This document shows, piece by piece, positions 1 to 5,370 of a DNA stretch of 11,902 nt. A program made the position numbers and the translations under genes. The notes beneath the pieces were generated by a model. The model worked only from the letters and a program-made list of their open reading frames with translations. It had not been told where the DNA came from and searched no databases. The stretch covers positions 1-11,902 of the forward strand of contig DATEUP010000028.1 of NCBI GenBank assembly GCA_035283065.1. Reading direction: 5' to 3'. This DNA is from DATEUP01 sp035283065 (GTDB lineage: Archaea > Thermoplasmatota > DTKX01 > DATEUP01). Position 1 is the first letter of the stretch; every line of letters starts with the position of its first letter.

Positions 1-65
1 CCCAGGTTGCACCTTGTAGCGAGGACGGGGACCCCTCGTTACGGCTGCCGGACGCAAGCCCGGCG

Positions 66-1265
66 GTGGGAGACAATGCAACAGACCCGAGAGTACCCGG
101 AGCGATCCGGGACCAAACCACTCGGGGACGGGCAGCGCGCGGTAAGGTCAAAGTTGGCGTCGACGGGGAACTCGATTCCCTGGTAGACACGGCTAAGATC
201 ATCGCGCGCTTCAACGACATGACCCGCGCTCGGCTCAAGGAGTCGACGCGGCATCAGTATGCAATGACCTGGCGGCGGTTCGCCGAGTCGGTCGAAGTCG
301 AGAGGTACACGCGCCGGCAGCTCGCGGGCTCGAAAGGCCGGGAGCTCCTGCTAAACTACCTCGAGACGCAGAAGAAACCCTCATGGCGGACCTTGATAGC
401 GCACCTCAAATCGCTCTGGATCGACGGCATGGGGTCGGACTTCCCATTGACGAAGCGGGATCTTCCGAAGTTGCCGAGGGTCGGGCGCCGCAGAACCCCG
501 AGGGGAGACAGGGTGAGGCCTTGGGCCGAGGCGATGGAGAAACAGCCGGACAACTACCTTCGGGTAATCTGGCTCCACATCGGGCAACTCGGCTTGCGGC
601 CCTCGCACCTGGGAAACCTCTACTGGTCGGACGTGACGCGGAACCCGGAGGGAAAGCCCTATGCAATCGACGCGGACGGCTCCAACCACCGCTTCAAGAC
701 ACACGCTCGAGTAAGGGCGTGGCTTCCCCCGGACATGGCGGCGGCGCTCGCAACGTGGGAGGCGGAAACTCCCGAAAGGGGGGAAGACAAAGCCATCCTG
801 CCTTGGAAAGACCGCCACGGCAACTGGCACCGGGGAGAACGCCTCACGAACAAGCGGGTTGGATACCTGTGGGAGCAATTCGAAGAGACGTGGGGCCTGC
901 CGCACGTGAACCGCGCCGAACTTCGCCACTACGTCAAGACGGCCGGACACGACGCACGGATGGACGAAGTGGCGCTCGCCTACATGCAGGGACACGAGCC
1001 GGAAGGGATGGGGGGCCAGTACGACAACCCCGAGGACCCAGAGACGATCTACGACCGCCAGCGCTCGGCGCTCCCGAAGGGGCCGCTTGGGACGCTCAAA
1101 CCGCTCGTGACCCTGCAATCGGGCGCGAACGTCGACGGCGCCTCGGCGAACCTCTTGGCGGAGTATCTACGCGGCGAGATGAGTACGCGGGAGTTTTCCG
1201 ACAGGGTAGAGGCCCTGCGCCTCAAGGCCGCAAGCGGGCCGACTGGCCAGGTCTTACATCCGTAA
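66..1265 (+). CDS. Tyrosine recombinase / phage-type integrase
   Basis: Site-specific DNA recombinase that would cut and rejoin DNA through a covalent phosphotyrosine. Residues about 60-150 look like the helical core-binding domain. The catalytic domain follows, with the box I arginine R178 (GLRPSHL), a probable beta-hairpin lysine K211 (FKTHARV), box II R287 (ELRHY), H310 (QGHE) and the likely nucleophile Y319 (GQYDNP). The first His of the usual HxxR motif is Ala284, as in several archaeal integrases. About 80 residues follow the Tyr, including a helix around 360-386, which is a longer tail than usual. The start used is GTG without a Shine-Dalgarno sequence. The frame stays open to the left edge, so the true start may lie outside. 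The gene stops with TAA, converges on a 189-residue gene, and looks less GC-rich than its neighbours by eye, which would fit an acquired element. The family is clear; the element it belongs to is not visible. Confidence 0.88.
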   Translation: MGDNATDPRVPGAIRDQTTRGRAARGKVKVGVDGELDSLVDTAKIIARFNDMTRARLKESTRHQYAMTWRRFAESVEVERYTRRQLAGSKGRELLLNYLETQKKPSWRTLIAHLKSLWIDGMGSDFPLTKRDLPKLPRVGRRRTPRGDRVRPWAEAMEKQPDNYLRVIWLHIGQLGLRPSHLGNLYWSDVTRNPEGKPYAIDADGSNHRFKTHARVRAWLPPDMAAALATWEAETPERGEDKAILPWKDRHGNWHRGERLTNKRVGYLWEQFEETWGLPHVNRAELRHYVKTAGHDARMDEVALAYMQGHEPEGMGGQYDNPEDPETIYDRQRSALPKGPLGTLKPLVTLQSGANVDGASANLLAEYLRGEMSTREFSDRVEALRLKAASGPTGQVLHP

Positions 1266-1288
1266 ATGAGGGGGAGTCAAAGCGTTGT

Positions 1289-1303
1289 GCGCGCCCGGCG
1301 CGC
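1289..1303 (+). terminator. GC hairpin after the integrase, possible terminator
   Basis: A 6-bp GCGCGC stem with a CCG loop lies 23 nt past the integrase TAA, in the short gap between two convergent genes. Only a weak T-containing stretch follows. Archaeal termination relies mainly on T runs, so a terminator role is uncertain. Confidence 0.25.
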
Positions 1304-1328
1304 GTCCGTTTGATATGGCCAGTGCCCC

Positions 1329-1898
1329 TCAAAATTCGTCCTCGAAGTACTCCGCCTCCGGTTCGTAGGCGGGCCTGCGCGCCTTGGAAGGTCGGCGCGC
1401 GGGCGCGTCCTTGCGGGCGCGCGCCTTCCCCCCCTCGCCGGCCTTGGCCTCGGCCGGCTCGGGCTTTGCGGCCTTCGCCTCGCCGTCCCCCGTGAAGCGC
1501 AGGTAGCGCTCCTTGATCCGGTCGAGGCGGTCCCAGTCCTGCTCACGGGCCTTGTCGAGCCAAAGGGCGATGCGCCGCTCGACCTCCCCTTGCGCCGTAT
1601 ACTCGCCGGAGTCGAGCACGACTTTCTTGGTGAAAACGACCCACTCGTCCATTAGGCGGACGGGCACCCGGACTTCCTTGAGGTGGCGCCGTTCGCGGAC
1701 GTGCTCGATGGCCGTGACGATCATGTCGCGCGCGGCGTTGTTCGCGTAGGCTTCGGCAAGGTGGGCGTTCGTCTCGTCCCGCCGGTAGATCCGGGGGTCC
1801 TCGTGCGCGGGGCAGTAGGGCGCCGTCGCGTTGGGGCACTCGGGCGGGCAGCGCGTGGCGCTCTCGGGCTCCGCCTCGAATTCGTCCTCGCCTTCCAC
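1329..1898 (-). CDS. Uncharacterised protein with Cys cluster, RHH-like segment and basic tail
   Basis: I do not recognise this 189-residue protein. Visible parts in order: an acidic N-terminus (1-12); a possible zinc site C17, C21, C29 and H32 (CPPECP then YCPAH); helices at about 43-71; then a segment at 73-117 with the strand-helix-turn-helix pattern of ribbon-helix-helix DNA-binding proteins (strand EVRVPVR, helix LMDEW onward, turn GEYTAQ, helix EVERRIALWL). A Lys/Ala/Pro/Arg-rich tail (about 140-176), probably disordered, ends in an acidic aromatic patch (EYFEDEF). The start is GTG, the only plausible start below an in-frame TAG at 1923-1925, and there is no Shine-Dalgarno sequence. It lies 51 nt downstream of PAN on the same strand, with a T6 tract between, so it may be read by readthrough from PAN. 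DNA or RNA binding is inference; the composition argues that it is a real gene. Confidence 0.72.
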   Translation of the reverse strand: MEGEDEFEAEPESATRCPPECPNATAPYCPAHEDPRIYRRDETNAHLAEAYANNAARDMIVTAIEHVRERRHLKEVRVPVRLMDEWVVFTKKVVLDSGEYTAQGEVERRIALWLDKAREQDWDRLDRIKERYLRFTGDGEAKAAKPEPAEAKAGEGGKARARKDAPARRPSKARRPAYEPEAEYFEDEF

Positions 1899-1924
1899 GG
1901 GGAAGCCGACTTGCGGGCCGCGCT

Positions 1925-1930
1925 AAAAAA
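1925..1930 (-). terminator. T6 tract after PAN
   Basis: The minus strand has six consecutive T about 20 nt past the PAN stop codon, in otherwise very GC-rich sequence. T runs of this kind terminate euryarchaeal transcription. It lies before the GTG of the downstream 189-residue gene, so it could reduce but need not abolish co-transcription. Confidence 0.45.
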
Positions 1931-1949
1931 CCCTCGCGCGACGGCCCCT

Positions 1950-3173
1950 TCAAGCGAACATGACGCCGGAGTCCAGGACGGTGGCCTGCCCCGACACGAG
2001 GAGCTTGTCGATCGCGTCCAGGAAGTCCTTGCGCGTGACCTTGTCGCGGTTGTCGCGGATCGCGAACATCCCGGCCTCCGTGCAGATTGCCTTGATCTCG
2101 GCGCCGGTGGCTTCCTCTGAGCGCTCCGCAAGGTCGGCAAGGTCGACGTCCTCGGCCTTGGCCATCCGCGCCGTGTGGATCTTGTAGATCTGACCGCGCG
2201 CCATGTCGTTCGGGATCGGGATCTCGATGATCCGGTCGAACCGGCCGGGGCGCAGGAGCGCGTCATCGAGGATGTCCATGCGGTTCGTGGCGGCGATGAT
2301 CTTGACCTCGCCCAAGGGGTTGAACCCGTCGAGCTCGGCGAGGAGCTGCATGAGCGTCCGCTGGACCTCGCGGTCGCCGCTCGTGGCGATTTCGAGGCGC
2401 TTCGCGCCGATCGCGTCGAGCTCGTCGATGAAGATGATCGCGGGCGCCTTCTCGCGGGCAAGCTCGAAGAGCTCGCGGACGATCCTCGAGCCCTCGCCGA
2501 TGTACTTCTGGACGAGTTCGGAGCCGACGAGCCGGATAAAGGTCGCGTTCGTCTCGTGGGCGACCGCCTTGGCAAGGAGGGTCTTGCCGGTGCCGGGCAG
2601 CCCGACAAGGAGGACGCCCTTCGGAGGCTCGATTCCGACCTTCTTGTAGAGCTCGGGCCGGGTCATCGGGTACTCGACGGATTCCTTGACCTCGATGATC
2701 TGCTGGTCGAGGCCGCCGACCTCCGCATAGGACACTTCGGGTTTCTTGATGACCTCGGCGTTGGCGATGAGCGGGTCCTTCGAGGAGGGCAGGAGGCTCA
2801 TGACCGAGAGGGTCTGCTTGTTGAGCGCGACCCTCGAGCCGACCGTGAGCTTGTCCTTGTCGACGAAGTCCGCGGCAAAGACGATGAAGTCGGGCCCTGT
2901 CGAGGAGCGGACGACCACGCGGCCGTCCTCGAGGATGTCGCGGACAAATCCCACGATAAGCGGCGGCGTCTTGAGGCGGTCGAGCTCGACGCGCAGGCGT
3001 TTGATCTCCTTCTGGAGGCGGATGAGCTCGCCCTCGACGAAGCGGCGCTCGCTCTCCGCCTTGCGCAACTCGTCAAGGAGCTGGGCGTTGCGCGACTCGA
3101 GGTCCTGCACACGCTCGGAAAGGAAAGCGGGGACGTCCGCGCCGGAGTCGGCCGGGCCGGCCGGGTTCACCAT
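1950..3173 (-). CDS. pan: Proteasome-activating nucleotidase (PAN), AAA ATPase
   Basis: Cytosolic hexameric ATPase that unfolds proteins and threads them into the archaeal 20S proteasome; it is homologous to eukaryotic Rpt1-6. At 407 residues it is normal in length. The order is a coiled coil (about 17-68), the conserved Pro pair P70-P71 that starts the OB domain (about 72-130), then the AAA module: Walker A GLPGTGKT (191-198), pore loop KYIGEG (223-228), Walker B IIFIDELD (D250, E251), sensor 1 N297, and arginine fingers R308 and R311. Two points are odd. Walker A has Leu192 where the family usually has Pro. The last residues are VMFA, so the proteasome-docking HbYX motif has Phe in place of Tyr. 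The ATG is preceded by GAGGT at 3180-3184, 6 nt away, and by a TATA-like box. It is divergent from MBF1 and stops with TGA. Confidence 0.97.
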   Translation of the reverse strand: MVNPAGPADSGADVPAFLSERVQDLESRNAQLLDELRKAESERRFVEGELIRLQKEIKRLRVELDRLKTPPLIVGFVRDILEDGRVVVRSSTGPDFIVFAADFVDKDKLTVGSRVALNKQTLSVMSLLPSSKDPLIANAEVIKKPEVSYAEVGGLDQQIIEVKESVEYPMTRPELYKKVGIEPPKGVLLVGLPGTGKTLLAKAVAHETNATFIRLVGSELVQKYIGEGSRIVRELFELAREKAPAIIFIDELDAIGAKRLEIATSGDREVQRTLMQLLAELDGFNPLGEVKIIAATNRMDILDDALLRPGRFDRIIEIPIPNDMARGQIYKIHTARMAKAEDVDLADLAERSEEATGAEIKAICTEAGMFAIRDNRDKVTRKDFLDAIDKLLVSGQATVLDSGVMFA

Positions 3174-3179
3174 TTTCTG

Positions 3180-3184
3180 ACCTC
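3180..3184 (-). promoter_or_regulatory. Shine-Dalgarno site of PAN
   Basis: GAGGT on the minus strand, 6 nt before the PAN ATG, is a good match to the archaeal anti-Shine-Dalgarno end of 16S rRNA. It supports this start and means PAN mRNA has a leader, unlike the apparently leaderless CDC48. Confidence 0.7.
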
Positions 3185-3228
3185 TGGATCGAAACGGTTG
3201 GGGCTGGTCGCGAGCAGGATGGCCCTGC

Positions 3229-3236
3229 GTATAAAG
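3229..3236 (-). promoter_or_regulatory. TATA-like box of PAN
   Basis: CTTTATAC on the minus strand, about 56 nt before the PAN ATG. Initiation about 25 nt downstream would give a leader of roughly 30-35 nt that includes the GAGGT site. The surroundings are GC-rich, so the AT island stands out. The same box could also act on the plus strand, but a closer candidate exists for MBF1. Confidence 0.55.
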
Positions 3237-3305
3237 CCTTGTGGAACAGGCGCAAGTCGTCGGCCAGGCGCGGCCTAGTTGGTCGGCTCCCTCGACGGGG
3301 GGCCA

Positions 3306-3312
3306 TTATATC
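3306..3312 (+). promoter_or_regulatory. TATA-like box of MBF1
   Basis: TTATATC on the plus strand, about 33-39 nt before the TTG start of MBF1, in GC-rich surroundings. Initiation at the usual archaeal distance would give a leader of only about 10 nt, so the GAGG at 3334-3337 would be at the very 5' end. Confidence 0.5.
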
Positions 3313-3344
3313 GCCGCACGCCGAAGCGGGGGTGAGGCTTCCCC

Positions 3345-3836
3345 TTGCCCTGCGAAATGTGTGGACGCCCCCTGCCCTTCCACGCGACCATCGTGGTCGA
3401 GGGCGCCAGGATGCGCGTCTGCGCGCTCTGCGCGAAGTTCGGCAAGGTCGTGGAGGAGGCCCGCCCGAAGGGCGCGGCGCCCCCTTTAGCCGGTCCGCCT
3501 CCCGGACCCCCCGCGCGGGTGCGCAACCGCGCGGAAAAGCCCGTGCCCCTTGAGAGCGAGGAGGAGCTGGTCGCGGACTTCGGGGAGCGCGTGCGCAAGG
3601 CGCGCGAGGCGCGCCGCGTGACGGTCGAGGACCTCGCGCGCGCGATCAACGAGAGGCAGTCGATCGTCCAGAAGGTCGAGGCGGGCACGTACTTCCCCGA
3701 CCCCGAGCTCACGAGGAAGATCGAGGCCTCGCTCCAGATCCGCCTGCGCGAGAAGGTCGAGCAGGTCCACCCCGAGAAGGGGGCCCCGAGGGGGGGCGTG
3801 ACGATCGGCGACCTCATCCGGATGAAGAAGGGGTAG
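3345..3836 (+). CDS. mbf1: Multiprotein bridging factor 1-like transcription factor
   Basis: Archaeal MBF1 family protein of 163 residues; relatives bind the translating ribosome or act as transcription coactivators. An N-terminal zinc ribbon has C3, C6 (PCEMC) and C26, C29 (CALC). A Pro/Ala-rich linker follows (about 40-65). Then comes a Cro/C1-type helix-turn-helix (about 77-134) with the signature VTVEDLARAI, the IVQKVEAG recognition segment and a C-terminal TIGDLIRMKK. TTG at 3345 is chosen because the first Cys pair lies before or at the next ATG (3357), so that ATG would destroy the ribbon. An in-frame TGA at 3333-3335 rules out any earlier start. GAGG lies 7 nt upstream. The gene ends in TAG and overlaps the convergent DUF2240-like gene by 23 nt. 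Confidence 0.93.
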   Translation: MPCEMCGRPLPFHATIVVEGARMRVCALCAKFGKVVEEARPKGAAPPLAGPPPGPPARVRNRAEKPVPLESEEELVADFGERVRKAREARRVTVEDLARAINERQSIVQKVEAGTYFPDPELTRKIEASLQIRLREKVEQVHPEKGAPRGGVTIGDLIRMKKG

Positions 3837-4326
3837 CGGCCGCCGCGCGGCGCAGCTCGTCGCGGATGCGGCCAAAGTAGGGCGCAAGGTCGACGCCGGC
3901 CTCCCGCGCGACGAGAGCCGCCGCGACCGGGAGCTCGAGGAGCTTGTCCTCGGCCTTCCGGCGCACCTGCTCGAAGACCGCGGCGGGACTTGCCCCCGAG
4001 GCAGCCGCGGCGGCCTCGACGAGTTTCCCGGTCACTCCCGACGCGGCCTCAACGGCAGCGGGCGGGGTGGGCAGGGCCGCCGCGTCGATGCGGAAGTCGA
4101 GCGGCAGTTCCACGGCGAAGGGGTCGAAGGTGGGCGCAAGGCCCCCCAGCTTCTCGCCGGCCTTGAGGTGCCCCAACGCCTGGGCCACCTCGAGGAAGCG
4201 GCGGGCGTCCTTGGGCGAGAACCAGTGCAGGTCGAGTGACGCCTGTCGCGCGAGGTCCTCGGCGCGGATCTCGCTCTCCGAAGCGCGCCGGAAGAGGAAG
4301 GCGACGGCTTGGCGGATCCTTTCCAT
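3814..4326 (-). CDS. DUF2240-like protein
   Basis: A 170-residue soluble protein resembling the euryarchaeal DUF2240 family, whose molecular role I cannot state. The N-terminal part (about 1-55) looks like a small helical or winged-helix unit with the motif DLHWFSPKDARRFLEVA; the WFSP segment is the most family-like feature. FDPFAVELPLDF follows (about 67-78), then a Pro/Ala linker. The C-terminal half (about 95-165) is helical, with EQVRRKAEDKLLELPVAAAL and APYFGRIRDELRR. There are no membrane segments or catalytic signature. The ATG is preceded by a G-rich run at 4336-4342. It is the last gene of the probable CDC48-PRC-HisA-like block, 28 nt after the HisA-like stop. Its 3' end overlaps the convergent MBF1 gene by 23 nt. 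Assignment is by remembered pattern only. Confidence 0.72.
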   Translation of the reverse strand: MERIRQAVAFLFRRASESEIRAEDLARQASLDLHWFSPKDARRFLEVAQALGHLKAGEKLGGLAPTFDPFAVELPLDFRIDAAALPTPPAAVEAASGVTGKLVEAAAAASGASPAAVFEQVRRKAEDKLLELPVAAALVAREAGVDLAPYFGRIRDELRRAAAATPSSSG

Positions 4327-4354
4327 GGGCGGAGACCCCCCGAGGCCCCGTGCC

Positions 4355-4633
4355 TTAGACGTACGGGGTGAGCACGGATATGAGGTCGACCACGGCGCCC
4401 CGGTAAGGGAGTCCCGCGGGTCCCTTCACGCGGCGCGCGGTCTCAAGGTCGATGCCGCCGCCGATATAGAGGGCGCGCAGGGAGCCCGGCAGGCCCGCAA
4501 GAGGCGCCCAGTCAATGGGCGCGCCGAGCGGGCGCGACGCGTCGAGGACGAGGACCTCCTCCGCGCCTTCGGCCGCGGCCAGCGAGGCCGCCCGCGCGAC
4601 CGTCGCGCCCCGGAAGTCGGGGGACGAGGCCAC
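4355..4633 (-). pseudogene. HisA/HisF-related barrel protein, C-terminal part after an in-frame TAG
   Basis: Continues the N-terminal part (4643-5047) in the same reading frame. Together they make about 230 residues, the length expected for one (beta/alpha)8 barrel of the HisA-related family. This part carries the last strands: EEVLVLDASRP, then the phosphate-binding ALYIGGGI (glycines at 58-60 from the GTG), ending VVDLISVLTPYV and TAA. The GTG at 4631-4633 has no Shine-Dalgarno sequence and comes only 9 nt after the TAG, so independent translation is not well supported. Three readings fit: a recently broken gene, a sequence error at one base, or readthrough of the TAG. If translated alone it would be an incomplete barrel. 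Confidence 0.68.
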
Positions 4634-4642
4634 GACGCGGCC

Positions 4643-4645
4643 CTA
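4643..4645 (-). other. In-frame TAG inside the HisA-related gene
   Basis: The codon follows FEAVVR and precedes GRVVASSPDF, where family members continue a beta hairpin (pattern R-x-G-x-V). One base change would turn it into GAG, CAG, AAG, TGG or TCG. No frameshift is involved, since both sides lie in one frame. Confidence 0.85.
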
Positions 4646-5047
4646 GCGAACGACGGCCTCGAAGACCACGCTGTCGCTAAGCTCGACGGCTTTGGAAATC
4701 TCCCCTGCGGCCGCAAGCGAGCGCGTCGACACGAGCGCCTTGTGGACGCCGCTCGTGAGGATCCCGATCACGTCGTCGTGGTCCCGCACGCCGCCGTCCC
4801 ACCAGACCTCGAGGGGCGACCCCTCGAGGCGCGCGGCCTCGTCGAACTGCGGGCGCCCGCCCTCGATCCCGTCGATGTCGAACACGAGCACGGCGTCGAA
4901 TTCCTTGAGGAAGACCTGCGCGAACTCGTCGAGCGCAAACGCGCGCCCCTGCGCGTCCTCGACGGGCTCGTACGAGTGGTTGTTCACGACCACGACGTCG
5001 CCGCCCCGCAGGGAGACGGCAGGGATCACGCGCAGGGCGTCGGCCAT
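4643..5047 (-). pseudogene. HisA/HisF-related barrel protein, N-terminal part
   Basis: The first 134 residues of a HisA-like (beta/alpha)8 barrel. The opening strand RVIPAVSLRGG corresponds to the HisA start IPAIDLxxG, and VFDIDGIEGG and the phosphate-binding WWDGGVRD (84-89) follow the family pattern. HisA's catalytic acid on the first strand (Asp8 in bacterial numbering) is Ser12 here, so this is probably not the histidine-pathway isomerase but one of the archaeal HisA-related proteins of unproven function. The sequence ends at a TAG just after what should be strand 5, so the product alone would be half a barrel plus one strand. The ATG has GAGGGG at 5057-5062, 9 nt away. It lies 60 nt downstream of the PRC-barrel gene, probably co-transcribed from CDC48. 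I call it broken or recoded rather than two genes. Confidence 0.75.
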
Positions 5048-5107
5048 CTCGTCGGACCCCTCGGCGGCCGCCCTGATGACCGGCGGCCGAGGTGAGGCGG
5101 CCCGCGC

Positions 5108-5353
5108 CTACTGCGCGACCTCGACGACCACGACGTCGCGCACCGAGCGCATCGAGGTAAAGGGGAGGATGAGCCGCCCCTGCGCGTCGGTCTTGTAGAG
5201 GCGCGGCTCGATGTCCTCGGCCGGGATCACGAGGACGTGCTGGAGGTCGCCCGTGCGGGTGTCGACCACGAAGTTGTCGATCATCCCGAGGATCCTCCCG
5301 TCGTTTGTCATCACCGTCTTTCCTCGCAACTCCGTCGCGAACTTCTTGGCCAT
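5108..5353 (-). CDS. PRC-barrel domain protein
   Basis: Small 81-residue beta-barrel protein. The PRC fold is visible as alternating strands: FATELRGKTVMTNDG, LGMIDNFVVDTRTG, LQHVLVIPA, then RLILPFTSMRSV and DVVVVEVA. Archaeal stand-alone PRC-barrel proteins are common and mostly uncharacterised; PRC domains in other proteins mediate RNA processing or photosynthetic reaction-centre binding. I prefer ATG at 5353 (MAKKFATEL), typical of the family. A GTG at 5362 would add three residues. The G-rich GGGTGGGT sits just before the ATG. It begins 17 nt after the CDC48 stop on the same strand, so it is almost certainly co-transcribed with CDC48; a role with CDC48 is only suggested by position. It stops with TAG, and the downstream HisA-related gene lies in the same frame without another stop between. 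Confidence 0.85.
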   Translation of the reverse strand: MAKKFATELRGKTVMTNDGRILGMIDNFVVDTRTGDLQHVLVIPAEDIEPRLYKTDAQGRLILPFTSMRSVRDVVVVEVAQ

Positions 5354-5370
5354 GTGACCCACCCTTCACC

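Noticed and set aside
1..65. Possible tRNA or attachment site before the integrase
   Set aside because: No T-loop-like sequence or cloverleaf pairing could be found, and no matching repeat is visible downstream.
383..1495. A 370-codon plus-strand frame overlapping the integrase
   Set aside because: It overlaps the integrase in another frame. The integrase carries all catalytic boxes; this one is Arg/Pro/Gly-rich noise.
2175..3278. A 367-codon plus-strand frame opposite PAN
   Set aside because: PAN motifs are complete on the other strand; the translation is repetitive Asp/Leu/Arg/Val without domain character.
3323..3341. A 5-bp hairpin (GAAGC/GCTTC) with the MBF1 GAGG site mostly in the loop
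   Set aside because: The stem is short and the predicted transcript start lies within it, so it is unlikely to form in the mRNA.
4643..5110. Genome-wide reassignment of TAG to an amino acid
   Set aside because: TAG also ends CDC48, MBF1, PRC-barrel and TPR at natural family ends, so TAG acts as a normal stop here. Rare or local recoding stays open.
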